Made by a program: the position numbers and the translations under genes. From positions 47,476 to 111,475 of the forward strand of contig JAUTCN010000018.1 of NCBI GenBank assembly GCA_030673965.1: DNA of 64,000 nt, written 5' to 3'. This document shows, piece after piece, positions 36,985 to 49,206 of this stretch. The notes under the pieces are model-generated. The model searched no databases, had not been told where the DNA came from, and saw only the letters and a list, made by a program, of their open reading frames with translations. This DNA is from Fusobacterium sp. JB019 (GTDB taxonomy: Bacteria; Fusobacteriota; Fusobacteriia; Fusobacteriales; Fusobacteriaceae). The stretch's first letter is position 1, and each line of letters begins with the position of its first letter.

Positions 36985-37716
36985 ATGAGATTTCAAAGAG
37001 AAAAACTTTTAATAGGAGAGGAAAATTTTAAAAAATTAGAAGAATCCCATATTATAGTTTTTGGAGTAGGAGGAGTAGGAGGATTTGTAGTTGAAGCTTT
37101 AGTTAGAGCAGGAGTAGGGAAAATTACAGTTGTTGATTTTGATACTATTGACATAACTAATATCAATAGACAAATTATAGCTAATGAAAAAACAATAGGA
37201 AAAGATAAAGTTAAAATTATTGAAGAAAGAATGAAAGAGATTAATCCCAAATTAATGATTAGAGGGATAAAAGAAAAATATTCTTCTGAAACAAGAAATA
37301 TTTTTTTCGATGAAGAGTATGATTATATTGTAGATGCTATTGATATAGTAACTGCTAAATTAGATTTAATAGAAATGGCTAATGAAAAAAATATATCTAT
37401 AATTTCATCAATGGGAACAGGAAATAAGATAAATCCAATGATGCTAGAAATTACAGATATAAATAAAACTTCAGTTTGTCCTTTGGCCAGAGTTATGAGA
37501 AAAGAATTAAAAGAAAGAAGAATAAAAAAATTAAAAGTAGTATATTCTAAAGAAGTTCCAATTAAACCTTTAAATTTAGATGGAAATAGAGAAAAAAGCT
37601 CAAATGTGGGAAGTATTTCCTTTGTTCCTTCTGTAGCTGGGTTGATAATTGGAAGTGAAGTGGTGAAAGATATTTGTAAAATAAAAAACATAAATGGTAA
37701 GATAGAAAGGAAATAA
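36985..37716 (+). CDS. tcdA: tRNA threonylcarbamoyladenosine dehydratase
   Basis: An E1-like (ThiF/MoeB fold) protein of 243 residues that forms the cyclic ct6A of tRNA. Visible motifs are the N-terminal RFQREKLLIGEEN, the ATP-binding FGVGGVGGFVVEALVRAG, DFDTIDITNINRQ with the arginine finger, and SMGTGNKINP near residue 140. The short length and lack of zinc CxxC pairs separate it from ThiF/MoeB. AAGGAG sets the ATG. The flavodoxin gene follows with one base between stop and start. Confidence 0.9.
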   Translation: MRFQREKLLIGEENFKKLEESHIIVFGVGGVGGFVVEALVRAGVGKITVVDFDTIDITNINRQIIANEKTIGKDKVKIIEERMKEINPKLMIRGIKEKYSSETRNIFFDEEYDYIVDAIDIVTAKLDLIEMANEKNISIISSMGTGNKINPMMLEITDINKTSVCPLARVMRKELKERRIKKLKVVYSKEVPIKPLNLDGNREKSSNVGSISFVPSVAGLIIGSEVVKDICKIKNINGKIERK

Positions 37717-37717
37717 T

Positions 37718-38221
37718 ATGAAAAAAATAGGAATTTTTTACGGTACAAATACGGGGAAAACAGAAGCAATAGTAGATGAAATAGAGTTTAATTTAAGAAG
37801 AGAAGATTATGAAGTTATAAATGTAAAAAATGGAATAGAAAAAATAAAAGAATTTGAAAATATAATTATGGTAACTCCTTCTTATGGAGTCGGAGAGCCT
37901 CAAGAAGATTGGGTTAGAAATTTAGAAAAATTAAAAAGCATAGATTTTAAAGATAAAAGAATTGCTTTGGTAGGCTTAGGAAATCAATTTGCTTTTGGAG
38001 AATCATTTGTTGGTGGGATGAGAGTATTATATGATATAGTAAGTGCCAATAATGGAATATTGGTAGGTTTTACTTCTATAGAGGGATATTCTTTTGAAGA
38101 AAGTGAAGCGATTATTGAAGGCAAGTTTATAGGTTTAGCTTTAGATGAAAATAATCAAGATGATGAGACACCAAACAGGATAAATAAATGGATAAATGAA
38201 ATAAAAGAAAAATTTATTTAA
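37718..38221 (+). CDS. Flavodoxin
   Basis: A 167-residue long-chain flavodoxin. The FMN phosphate loop IFYGTNTGKTEAI is at residues 6-18 and the loops VTPSYGVGEPQEDW and GLGNQFAFGESFVGG surround the isoalloxazine ring. It would act as a low-potential electron carrier, for example under iron limitation. It starts two bases after the tcdA stop. The next genes (HPt and EAL) follow in the same direction. Confidence 0.93.
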   Translation: MKKIGIFYGTNTGKTEAIVDEIEFNLRREDYEVINVKNGIEKIKEFENIIMVTPSYGVGEPQEDWVRNLEKLKSIDFKDKRIALVGLGNQFAFGESFVGGMRVLYDIVSANNGILVGFTSIEGYSFEESEAIIEGKFIGLALDENNQDDETPNRINKWINEIKEKFI

Positions 38222-38244
38222 AAAATAAAACGGAGGAATAAATC

Positions 38245-38595
38245 ATGAGTATTTTATCAGAATTAGACAATTATGGATGTAATATAAAAGAAGCCTTAGA
38301 CAGGGTTTTAGGTGACGAAGAATTATATATGATTTGTTTAGAAAAATTTATGGATGATGAAGGATTTAATAGATTGGGAGAATTTATAGAAGAAAAGGAT
38401 ATAGAAAAAGCTTTTAATGAAAGTCATACTTTAAAAGGAGTATCAGGAAATTTAGGGTTAATTCCTTTATATGAATTATTAGTTAAAATTGTCGAACAAT
38501 TAAGGAAGAATTCTCTAGAAGGAGTTTTAGAAGATTATAAAAAAATAATGAGATCTTATAATGAAATAAAAAAAATTAGCAGACAAAAAATATAA
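38245..38595 (+). CDS. HPt (histidine phosphotransfer) domain protein
   Basis: A 116-residue all-helical protein with the phosphotransfer motif ESHTLKGVSGNLGL, putting the phospho-acceptor at His61. It has no kinase domain and would shuttle phosphate between a hybrid sensor kinase and a response regulator, neither of which is in the window. It lies 23 bp after the flavodoxin and 42 bp before the EAL protein, so it is probably co-transcribed with the latter. CGGAGGA precedes the ATG. Confidence 0.88.
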   Translation: MSILSELDNYGCNIKEALDRVLGDEELYMICLEKFMDDEGFNRLGEFIEEKDIEKAFNESHTLKGVSGNLGLIPLYELLVKIVEQLRKNSLEGVLEDYKKIMRSYNEIKKISRQKI

Positions 38596-38637
38596 AGATG
38601 AATCTAAGTATAAAAATTTATTTAAAAGGAGTCATCG

Positions 38638-41211
38638 ATGATAAAAAAAGATATAGAACTTGGCAAGGCATTATCAAAAGAAGATTATTTTGATAAAATT
38701 TTAACTAGAGATATTTCAAGCGATATATCTATATTATTAAAAATAGATTTAGGCTTAAAAGAAATAATTCAATATAAAGATTTAAAAAAATTTTTAAAGT
38801 TAAAAAAAATAGTAAGTTATGAAAATATTATTGAAGAGATAGGAAAACATATTTTAAAAAAAGAAAAGCAGGAAAAATATTATAAGTTTATTAGTATAGA
38901 AAATATTTTAAAGAGTTATAATAAGGGTGAGAGTATTTTATCTTTTCAGTATGAACATGTAAATGATTTAGGGCAAATATTTTGGTGTACTATAATAACA
39001 GATTCTTATTTTGATATGAAGGATAAAAAAAATTATACAAGAATTTTTATAAAAGATGTAACATATCGTAAAAAATTAGAATTGTCCCTAGATAGTAAAT
39101 TTAAATTAGATAAAAATACAGGCCTATATAATAGAATAACAATTGAAAAGATGATAATAAATGAGATAGAAAAAAGAAAACCTTGTGTAATGGGAATTTT
39201 ATCTATTAACAATATAAAAGATTTAAAGGAAAAAATAGGAGAGGAAAATTTTAAAAAATTATTCTCAGAATTGGCAGACGCTTTAAAAATTAATTTTCAT
39301 TCTAATATATTATTAGGAAGAATATCTGAAAATGAAATAATAATGTTTGCTAAAAATTTTTCTAAATTTAAATTAAAAGAAAAAGTAGAAAGAATTTATT
39401 TTAAAACTTTCACAAAAAAAAATAGATTTTCTTTTGCATACTATTTTAAATTTTCTGTAGGAATTGGTTTTACAAAGGGGAACATAACTTTTAATAATCT
39501 TTATTCTAAAACACAGAAAGCTTTATTAATAGCTAAAGAAAAAGGACATAATAATTATTATATTTATGAAAAAGAGAAAAATGATCGTAAAGAGTTATTA
39601 CAAGAAATAAATTATAAAAAAATAAGTAGCTTAACTAAGGAAGAATTTATTTTTGAAATTATTTCATTATTAAATAAATCTTGTGATTTTGAAAACGTAG
39701 TGCAAAAGATTTTAAAATATATAAAAAATTATTTTCAATTGGATAAAGTTCAACTAAATTTGAAATATAATAGATATTTTTATGACCATTTTAGTGAATT
39801 TAAAAAAAGTTTAGGTGAAAGTTTTGGAAGTTTAGATATATTAAGTATACCTTTAATTTTAAATAAAAGAGTATCTGGGAAATTAATTTTAGAACACTTT
39901 AAAAAAAATATAGAAAATAAAGATATTTTAAATATAGTAGCTCAGCTTATTTCATATGATTATATGAAATATAAAATATTAAAAGAAGAGTTTTGTTCAG
40001 GAAAATATGACAAACTGACAGGACTTTTAAATCATAGTAGTTATTCAAAAAAAATTGATAAATTAAAAATAGAAAGTCTATCTTCTTTAGGAGTTTTATA
40101 TATAGATATAAATAATTTTAAAAATATTAATTTAAGTTTTGGAAGAAAATATGGGGATGAAGTTTTAAAAAAAATAGCATCTTCATTTTCTAAATATTTC
40201 CCAGTAAGTTTAAAATTTCGTCTATATGGGGATATATTTTTTATATTATTTGAAGATTTAACTTATAAAAAGTTTGAAATAAGCATAAAAGAATGGGAAA
40301 AATTTATTGATGAAAATTTTACAGTTAGTATTTCAATAGGAAAAGCTTGGTCAGATATGGATATAGATTTTAACAAATTATGTAGAAATGCAGAAGAGTT
40401 TTTAAGGTATTCCAAAGAAGAGTATTGTGATAAAAAAAGTATAGAAGCTTTTCAAAAAATTGAAAGAAAAATAAAGTTTATGAAAAACTTGAAAAACGGA
40501 AATTATAAAATGCATTTGCAACCAAAAGCAGATACAAAAGATGGTGAGATTTTTGGTGCAGAGGCATTAACGAGACTTTATTTAGATGGAGAAGTTCTAT
40601 CTCCTTATAGATTTATTCCTCAGTTAGAAAGGGATGGGTTTATTAAGTATTTAGATAAATATATTTTTGAAGAAGTTTGTAAACTATTAGCAAAATGGGA
40701 AAGAGAAGGGAAAAAATTAATTAAAATATCTTTAAATTTTTCAAGAGCAACATTTATGACTAAAGGGATTGTTGAAGATATTATAGAGATTGCAAATAGA
40801 TATAATGTTTCTAGGGAACATATAGAAATAGAAATGACAGAAACTATGGGAGAATTAGATAAAGAGAGTATAAAAGAAATTTGTTCAAGAATAACAAAAG
40901 AAGGCTTTTTAATATCGCTAGATGATTTTGGAGCTAAATATAGCAATATGGCAGTATTAATATATATGTATTTTAATACAGTTAAGTTAGATAAAAGCTT
41001 AATTAATGACGTGATATCAAATGATAAAAGTAAAATAATTATAAAAAATATATTTAAAATATGTAAAGAACTAGGAATAAATAGCATTGCAGAAGGAGTT
41101 GAAACTGAAGAACAATTCAAGGCATTAAAAAAATTAGGTTGTGATGCAGTTCAAGGCTATTTATTTAACAAACCTATACCAGTAAAATATTTTGAAGAAT
41201 TATATATTTAA
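38638..41211 (+). CDS. c-di-GMP phosphodiesterase with degenerate GGDEF domains
   Basis: An 857-residue cytoplasmic regulator. Likely domain order: PAS-like (about 60-150), a first GGDEF-like domain (about 158-310), GAF (about 340-450), a second GGDEF domain (about 457-600), and EAL (about 620-857). The first GGDEF signature is GRISENE and the second LYGDIFF, so neither should make c-di-GMP. The EAL domain keeps the catalytic residues: EALTR near 642, LNFSRA, EMTET, DDFG near 764, VKLDK, AEGVETE and VQGYLFNKP. It should therefore hydrolyse c-di-GMP. It follows the HPt gene directly. Confidence 0.9.
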   Translation: MIKKDIELGKALSKEDYFDKILTRDISSDISILLKIDLGLKEIIQYKDLKKFLKLKKIVSYENIIEEIGKHILKKEKQEKYYKFISIENILKSYNKGESILSFQYEHVNDLGQIFWCTIITDSYFDMKDKKNYTRIFIKDVTYRKKLELSLDSKFKLDKNTGLYNRITIEKMIINEIEKRKPCVMGILSINNIKDLKEKIGEENFKKLFSELADALKINFHSNILLGRISENEIIMFAKNFSKFKLKEKVERIYFKTFTKKNRFSFAYYFKFSVGIGFTKGNITFNNLYSKTQKALLIAKEKGHNNYYIYEKEKNDRKELLQEINYKKISSLTKEEFIFEIISLLNKSCDFENVVQKILKYIKNYFQLDKVQLNLKYNRYFYDHFSEFKKSLGESFGSLDILSIPLILNKRVSGKLILEHFKKNIENKDILNIVAQLISYDYMKYKILKEEFCSGKYDKLTGLLNHSSYSKKIDKLKIESLSSLGVLYIDINNFKNINLSFGRKYGDEVLKKIASSFSKYFPVSLKFRLYGDIFFILFEDLTYKKFEISIKEWEKFIDENFTVSISIGKAWSDMDIDFNKLCRNAEEFLRYSKEEYCDKKSIEAFQKIERKIKFMKNLKNGNYKMHLQPKADTKDGEIFGAEALTRLYLDGEVLSPYRFIPQLERDGFIKYLDKYIFEEVCKLLAKWEREGKKLIKISLNFSRATFMTKGIVEDIIEIANRYNVSREHIEIEMTETMGELDKESIKEICSRITKEGFLISLDDFGAKYSNMAVLIYMYFNTVKLDKSLINDVISNDKSKIIIKNIFKICKELGINSIAEGVETEEQFKALKKLGCDAVQGYLFNKPIPVKYFEELYI

Positions 41212-41229
41212 AAAAGAGTTATAAATATA

Positions 41230-41275
41230 GGGCACCCAAAATTTTAGATAAATAAGATTTTGGGTGCATTTTTTA
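41230..41275. terminator. Terminator after the EAL gene
   Basis: GCACCCAAAAT (41232-41242) pairs with ATTTTGGGTGC (41257-41267) and ends in ATTTTTT. It faces the convergent MATE gene, whose stop is at 41279. Confidence 0.9.
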
Positions 41276-41278
41276 TGT

Positions 41279-42625
41279 TTAATTTTTTTGAATTTTATTG
41301 TGAATTTCTTTTTTAAATTTTTTATATAAATAAAAAGTAAGTAAAAATCCTCCAATATCACCAATTATTTGAGTTCCAGGAAGCCCATAAAAACCAATTA
41401 GTTTAGGTAAAATTAAAATAACAGGTATGAAGAAAAAGCCCTGTCTAGAAGAGGTAGTTAAAAAGGCATAAAGCCCTTTTCCTAAACTTTGAAATAAGGT
41501 AGTTATAATTATTTGAAATCCATTTAAAGAAAATGTTAAAGCAGATCCTCTTAAAAATAAACTTCCGTAATGTATAATGTTAGAATCATTAGTAAATATA
41601 GAAATTAAATATTTTGCAAAAATTATAAAAAATAGTGAAGATAAAATAGAAAAATTATTAGCTAATTTTAAAGTATAGCTAATAGATTCTTTAACTCTTT
41701 CAAATTTTTTAGCTCCATAGTTATATGCAACTATTGGCTGGAAAGCTTGTCCTAATCCAAATAACACAAAAACATTAATAGAATTAATTCTCATGGCAAC
41801 TCCAAGACCTGCAATAGCTTCTGGACCAAATAAATTAGCAGCTGAATTCACAAGAGCTACAGCTATACTAACCAAGAGTTGTCTAACAAATGATGGGAAA
41901 CCTATTTTTAATAATTCTTTAAACATTTTTATTTTAAAATTAATTTCTTTTATTTTAAATTTAATAATTGAGTTTTTAGATAGGTAAAACTTCAATAAAA
42001 ATAAAGTAGATATAAATTGAGACAAACCAGTTGCAATAGCAGCTCCGGATACGCCTAAATCTAAATAAAAAATGAAAATAGGATCTAAAATAACATTTAT
42101 AAAAGCTCCTAGATTTAAAGCATGCATACTATATTTAGCATTTCCTTCTCCCCTAATACTATTATTAAGACACATATTAATGGTTGTAAAAGGAGCGGCA
42201 ATGAATATCCACTTTATGAAATTTTCAAAATATAATTTTAATTTTCCACTTATTCCAAAAATTTTTGAAATAAGATCAGTATTAAAAAATCCAAGTATTC
42301 CAATAGTAATTCCAACAAAAAAAGAAAAAAGAATTATAGTGGAAAAAATAGAATTAGCTTTTTTAAATTTTTTTTCTCCTAATGTTCTCGAAAGTAAAGC
42401 TCCAAGCCCGATACCTAAAGTTAGAGCAATAGCAGTTATTATCATAATTGTAGGAAAGGCTATGGAAACAGCACCTAATGCATAAGGGTCATTTAATTTT
42501 CCTACAAAAAAAGTATCAACAACATTATAAATAGCATTAACTAACATTCCTGTAATAGCAGGAAAAGCAAGGGATTTAACAAGAGATGGGATTGGTTCAG
42601 TTTCTAGTCGTAATTGATTTTTCAT
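41279..42625 (-). CDS. MATE-family efflux transporter
   Basis: A 448-residue membrane protein with twelve predicted spans in two homologous halves. The N-terminal PIPSLVKSLAFPAITGMLVNA and the paired NVVDTFFVG segment are typical of MATE/NorM-like Na+- or H+-coupled drug exporters; VSGAAIATGLSQ near residue 195 and the late segments are likewise family-typical. A GGAGGG lies just before the ATG on the minus strand. It is monocistronic, so its substrate cannot be judged from neighbours. Confidence 0.9.
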   Translation of the reverse strand: MKNQLRLETEPIPSLVKSLAFPAITGMLVNAIYNVVDTFFVGKLNDPYALGAVSIAFPTIMIITAIALTLGIGLGALLSRTLGEKKFKKANSIFSTIILFSFFVGITIGILGFFNTDLISKIFGISGKLKLYFENFIKWIFIAAPFTTINMCLNNSIRGEGNAKYSMHALNLGAFINVILDPIFIFYLDLGVSGAAIATGLSQFISTLFLLKFYLSKNSIIKFKIKEINFKIKMFKELLKIGFPSFVRQLLVSIAVALVNSAANLFGPEAIAGLGVAMRINSINVFVLFGLGQAFQPIVAYNYGAKKFERVKESISYTLKLANNFSILSSLFFIIFAKYLISIFTNDSNIIHYGSLFLRGSALTFSLNGFQIIITTLFQSLGKGLYAFLTTSSRQGFFFIPVILILPKLIGFYGLPGTQIIGDIGGFLLTFYLYKKFKKEIHNKIQKN

Positions 42626-42757
42626 ATACCCTCCATAATTTTAAATGTATTCTTACATTCTATAAAAAAAAATGCATTAATGCAAGAAATTATTTTATAA
42701 ATAAAATATAAATGATATAATAATTTAAATGAATAAAGAATTAGGTGAGGTAGGTAA

Positions 42758-44791
<2,034 letters not shown>

Positions 44792-44893
44792 CTAAATTAT
44801 TTTTTTAAATATGTTAGGTTTGACTAGTTACTATTTATTGTGATAATATTTATAGTATACGATGAAAATAAAAGATAGAGAGGGAATTTTAAT

Positions 44894-47506
44894 ATGATAG
44901 CTAATTTATTAAAAGGGATTTTCGGTACAAAAAATGATAGAGAAATTAAGAGAATTTCTAAAAGAGTAACAGAAATAAATGCATTAGAAAATGAATATGA
45001 AAAATTGTCAGATGAAGAATTAAAAGGTAAAACAAAAGAGTTTCAAAATAGATTAAAGAATGGAGAAACTCTTGATGATTTATTAGTTGAAGCTTTTGCT
45101 GTTGTTAGAGAAGGATCAAAAAGAGTTTTAAAAATGAGACATTATGATGTTCAACTTATTGGAGGAATAGTTCTTCATGAGGGAAAAATAACAGAAATGA
45201 AGACAGGAGAAGGAAAAACATTAGTGGCAACTTGTCCAATTTATTTAAATGCTCTTACTGAAAAGGGAGTTCATGTAATAACTGTAAATGACTATCTTGC
45301 AAGAAGAGATAAAGAACAAATGGGTCAATTATTTGAATTTTTAGGATTAACAACAGGAGTTTTAGTTAGTAATCTTCCTAATTATGAAAGAAAAGCAGCA
45401 TATAATTGTCATATAACTTATGGAACAAATTCTGAGTTTGGTTTTGATTATTTAAGAGATAATATGGTTGGAACTTTGGAAGAAAAAGTTCAAAGAGATT
45501 TAAATTTTTGTATAGTAGACGAGGTTGACTCTATATTAATTGATGAAGCAAGAACACCATTAATAATTTCAGGAGCAGCAGAAAATACCTCTAAACTATA
45601 TAAAACATTTAATCAAGTAGCAGGGCTTTTAGAAAGAAGTAGAGAAACAGAAAAAATAACTGATGTTAAAAAGAAAAAAGAAATGAATATTCCAGATGAA
45701 AAGTGGAAAGATTATGAAGTTGATGAAAAAGCTAAAAATATAGTTCTTACTGAAAAGGGTGTCAAAAAAGTTGAAAAAATGTTAAATTTAGAAAACTTAT
45801 ATGCTCCTGAAAATATAGAATTGACTCATTATTTAATGCAATGTTTAAAAGCTAAAGAATTATTTGAAAGAGATAAGGATTATTTAGTTAAAGGAAGCGA
45901 TGTTGTAATAATAGATGAATTTACAGGAAGGGCTCTTGAAGGAAGAAGATATTCTGATGGATTACATCAGGCTATTGAAGCTAAAGAGGGAGTTAAAATA
46001 GCTGGTGAAAATCAAACTTTAGCATCAATAACACTTCAAAATTATTTTAGAATGTATGAAAAATTATCAGGAATGACAGGAACAGCAGAAACTGAAGCTT
46101 CTGAGTTTATGTTTATTTATGAATTACCTGTAGTCGTTATACCAACAAATAAACCAATTATTAGAAAAGATAATGGAGATATTATATATAAAAGTAAAGA
46201 AGAAAAAATAGAAGCTATTGTAGAGGAAATTAAAAGACTTTATGAAAAAGGGCAACCAGTATTGGTGGGAACAATAACTATTCAAGGCTCAGAATTATTA
46301 TCAAATGAGCTAAAGAAATTAAATATAGCCCACAATGTTCTAAATGCTAAATTCCATGAAAAAGAGGCAGAAATAGTTGCTCAAGCAGGAAGATATAAAG
46401 CAGTAACAATCGCTACAAATATGGCAGGTAGAGGAACAGATATAATGTTAGGTGGGAACCCAATATTTATGGCTAAAAATGAAGCTAAAACAGATGAAGA
46501 TTACAAGAAAGCTTTAGAAAAATATACTATTCAATGTGAGGAAGAAAAAGAAAAGGTATTATCTATAGGTGGATTATATATTCTTGGAACAGAAAGACAT
46601 GAATCAAGAAGAATTGATAATCAGTTAAGAGGAAGAGCAGGAAGACAAGGAGATCCAGGAGAATCACAATTTTATTTATCTTTAGAAGATGATCTTATGA
46701 AATTATTTGGATCAGACAGGGTAAAAAGTGTTATGGAAAGATTAGGTATTCCTAAAGGAGAACCAATAACTCATAGAATGATAACTAAATCTATAGAAAA
46801 CGCACAAAAGAAAGTAGAATCAAGAAACTTTGGAATCAGAAAATCTTTGCTTGAGTTTGATGATGTAATGAATAAACAAAGAGAAGCTATTTATGCAAGC
46901 AGAAATGAAGCTTTATCTAAAGAAGAATTAAAAGATACAATTCAGCATATGCTTAAAGGAAGTATTGAAAGTGCTGTAGTTTCAAGATTTGTAGGAGAAT
47001 ACAAAGAGGAATGGAATGTTAAAGGACTTGCAGAATTTTTAGAAGAAAAATATAATTATGAGATAAAAGATTTAGAGGAATACAAAGCTTTTGGAATAGA
47101 GGAATATGCAGAAAAATTATTTAAAGATATTGAAAAGAAATATCAAGAAAAAGAAGAGGAAATTACTCCTGATATAATGAGACAAATAGAAAAATATGTT
47201 CTTTTAGAAGTTGTTGATAATAGATGGAGAGAGCATTTAAAGGCTCTTGATGGATTAAGAGAAGGAATATACTTAAGATCTTATGGTCAAAGAGATCCTG
47301 TTGTAGAATATAAATTAGTTTCTGGTGATTTATATGGTAGAATGCTTGAAACAATAAAAGTAGATACAACTTCTTATATGTTTAAAATAGTTGTAAAAAC
47401 TAAGGAAGAAGCTGAAGAAGAAAATAAATATGGTGGTCCAGATAATCCAAATGGAGTTTGTCCTTGTGGCAGTGGAAAAAAATATAAAAAATGTTGTGGA
47501 AGATAA
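44894..47506 (+). CDS. secA: Preprotein translocase ATPase SecA
   Basis: The motor of Sec protein export, 870 residues. Nucleotide-binding motifs MKTGEGKT (near residue 104) and [11 protein letters not shown] are present, then [11 protein letters not shown], the second ATPase domain with [12 protein letters not shown] and [11 protein letters not shown]. The C-terminal SEC-C zinc motif [13 protein letters not shown] closes the protein. GAGAGGG lies before the ATG. The next gene, for a lipoprotein, starts 17 bp after the stop. Confidence 0.97.
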   Translation: MIANLLKGIFGTKNDREIKRISKRVTEINALENEYEKLSDEELKGKTKEFQNRLKNGETLDDLLVEAFAVVREGSKRVLKMRHYDVQLIGGIVLHEGKITEMKTGEGKTLVATCPIYLNALTEKGVHVITVNDYLARRDKEQMGQLFEFLGLTTGVLVSNLPNYERKAAYNCHITYGTNSEFGFDYLRDNMVGTLEEKVQRDLNFCIVDEVDSILIDEARTPLIISGAAENTSKLYKTFNQVAGLLERSRETEKITDVKKKKEMNIPDEKWKDYEVDEKAKNIVLTEKGVKKVEKMLNLENLYAPENIELTHYLMQCLKAKELFERDKDYLVKGSDVVIIDEFTGRALEGRRYSDGLHQAIEAKEGVKIAGENQTLASITLQNYFRMYEKLSGMTGTAETEASEFMFIYELPVVVIPTNKPIIRKDNGDIIYKSKEEKIEAIVEEIKRLYEKGQPVLVGTITIQGSELLSNELKKLNIAHNVLNAKFHEKEAEIVAQAGRYKAVTIATNMAGRGTDIMLGGNPIFMAKNEAKTDEDYKKALEKYTIQCEEEKEKVLSIGGLYILGTERHESRRIDNQLRGRAGRQGDPGESQFYLSLEDDLMKLFGSDRVKSVMERLGIPKGEPITHRMITKSIENAQKKVESRNFGIRKSLLEFDDVMNKQREAIYASRNEALSKEELKDTIQHMLKGSIESAVVSRFVGEYKEEWNVKGLAEFLEEKYNYEIKDLEEYKAFGIEEYAEKLFKDIEKKYQEKEEEITPDIMRQIEKYVLLEVVDNRWREHLKALDGLREGIYLRSYGQRDPVVEYKLVSGDLYGRMLETIKVDTTSYMFKIVVKTKEEAEEENKYGGPDNPNGVCPCGSGKKYKKCCGR

Positions 47507-47523
47507 TGAGGGGAGCTAATAGT

Positions 47524-48249
47524 ATGAAAAAAATATTAATTTTATTATCCGTAGTAATGTTAACCGCTTGTACTTCTTTAAAGAGTAAAGAAACTCAAGA
47601 ACCTAAATATAATAAAGAAAGTATGAAAAATTGGGAAGAAACTATATCTAAAGAAATTGAAAATAAAGCATATATTTCTGATTTGTATGGAGATGAAAAT
47701 CCAATATATTATTTAAGAAAAACTGGTAAGATGTCTAAAAAGCATTATGATTTTTTCAAAACTCTTGCAACTAAAAAAGAGATAACAGTTGAAGATAGTG
47801 AAAAATTTCAAGGGATAGTTGATAAATATGTATCTAAATTAAATAGAAAATTTTATTTGAAAGATAATAATTTAAAAAATCCTAAAGGTTTAGTTGATAA
47901 AATGGTTTCAGACTCTTATTTAAGAATGAAAAACCCTTCTAATCATATAGCTAATAAAGTAGCAACGCCTGAAGAGTGGGAAAAAATAGTTGAATTTTCT
48001 AAACAAAAAGATTTAAATGAAAAAGATGTTAAAAAATTAAGAAAGATATTAAATAAATTTATAAAAAGAACAGAGTTCTTTGATTCTGAAAGTTGGTATG
48101 GTTCTGAAATTTCAGAAAGAGTTCAAATATTAGCTCACTTATCAAGTGAAGTAAAAAAATCTAAAAACAATATAAACAACATAAATGCAAAGGCTTTATA
48201 TGTTGCTTATCCAAATGATTTTTCTCCTTTAGAAAATTGGGGAAATTAA
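47524..48249 (+). CDS. Hypothetical lipoprotein with duplicated module
   Basis: A 241-residue secreted protein of unknown function. The signal peptide ends in the lipobox LTAC, so Cys16 should be lipidated. Two similar helical modules are visible at about residues 71-112 and 148-187, each of the pattern of a lysine-rich helix, an acidic KKEIT/QKDLN turn and IVDKYVSK / ILNKFIKR. The start at 47524 follows GAGGGGAG; an in-frame ATG at 47491 overlaps secA and precedes no signal peptide. It is 17 bp after secA, so probably co-transcribed. I do not recognise the family. Confidence 0.7.
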   Translation: MKKILILLSVVMLTACTSLKSKETQEPKYNKESMKNWEETISKEIENKAYISDLYGDENPIYYLRKTGKMSKKHYDFFKTLATKKEITVEDSEKFQGIVDKYVSKLNRKFYLKDNNLKNPKGLVDKMVSDSYLRMKNPSNHIANKVATPEEWEKIVEFSKQKDLNEKDVKKLRKILNKFIKRTEFFDSESWYGSEISERVQILAHLSSEVKKSKNNINNINAKALYVAYPNDFSPLENWGN

Positions 48250-48260
48250 ATATAGTATAG

Positions 48261-48297
48261 TGAAGGCTGTTTCTTAATGAAACAGCCTTATTATAAT
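48261..48297 (+). terminator. Terminator after the lipoprotein gene
   Basis: AAGGCTGTTTC pairs with GAAACAGCCTT over a five-base loop; the tail ATTATAAT is only partly T, so read-through into the PHP gene is likely. Confidence 0.7.
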
Positions 48298-48312
48298 AAG
48301 AAAGGAGATAAA

Positions 48313-49158
48313 ATGAATGAAAAAATAGTTGCAGATTTACATACTCATACAGAAAATTCAGATGGAACATATTCAGTAGAAAATTTAGTGAAATTAGCTA
48401 AAGAAAAAGAATTGAAAGTTATAGCAATAACAGATCATGATACTATTAGTGGGCTTTTTCAAACAAAAGAATTATCTGAAAAATATAAAATAGAAATAAT
48501 AAATGGGATAGAAATGTCATGTAATTTAAATGGAAAAGATGTCCATATTTTAGGATATGGAGTAAATATTGAGGATTCTAATTTTAAAAAAGAGTTAATC
48601 AGAATAAAGAAGATTAGAGAAGAAAGAAATGATAAAATAATAGAGAAATTAAATAAATTAAAATTAAATGTTTCTTTAGAGGAATTAAAAGAAATAGCAA
48701 AAGGAGATATAATAAGTAAAGCTCATTTTGCAGAATTGATGATGAATAAAGGATATGTTTATAGTAAAAGAGAGGCTTTTAAAAATTATTTAGGAAAAGC
48801 GGGGTTAGCTTTTGTAGAGAAAAAAAATTATGAACCAATAGACGCGGTAAAAATGTTGAAAAAAAATGGGGCTTTTATATCTTTAGCTCATCCTAAGCTA
48901 GTTACTGAAAATGATAATGAATTAGAAAATTTAATTAAAGAATTAAAAAAAGAAGGGCTAGAAGGTTTAGAAGTTAATTATTATAGCTTTAATAAAAATG
49001 ATAAAAAAAGATATAATAAAATAGCTGAAAAATATAATTTAATTATTACTGGAGGATCAGATTTTCATGGGAAAAATAGAGTAGATGTTTCTTTAGGAGA
49101 ATCGGGTTTAAATGAAAAAGAGTATATAGAATTTAAAAAAAGTTTAAAAAAAAAGTAA
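48313..49158 (+). CDS. PHP-domain phosphoesterase
   Basis: A 281-residue metal-dependent hydrolase of the PHP family. Metal ligands lie in ADLHTHTENSDGT at the N terminus, ITDHDT near residue 45, and late GGSDFHG near residue 255. The layout with an NGIEMSC motif is like Escherichia coli YciV/RNase AM (5'-3' exonuclease) and related nucleotide 3',5'-bisphosphate phosphatases. The start at 48313 follows AAAGGAG; an upstream in-frame ATG lies inside the terminator hairpin. Confidence 0.82.
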   Translation: MNEKIVADLHTHTENSDGTYSVENLVKLAKEKELKVIAITDHDTISGLFQTKELSEKYKIEIINGIEMSCNLNGKDVHILGYGVNIEDSNFKKELIRIKKIREERNDKIIEKLNKLKLNVSLEELKEIAKGDIISKAHFAELMMNKGYVYSKREAFKNYLGKAGLAFVEKKNYEPIDAVKMLKKNGAFISLAHPKLVTENDNELENLIKELKKEGLEGLEVNYYSFNKNDKKRYNKIAEKYNLIITGGSDFHGKNRVDVSLGESGLNEKEYIEFKKSLKKK

Positions 49159-49206
49159 AAGATGGTAAAATTGAATAGAATGATAAAAGAAATTAGGAGG
49201 CAAAAA

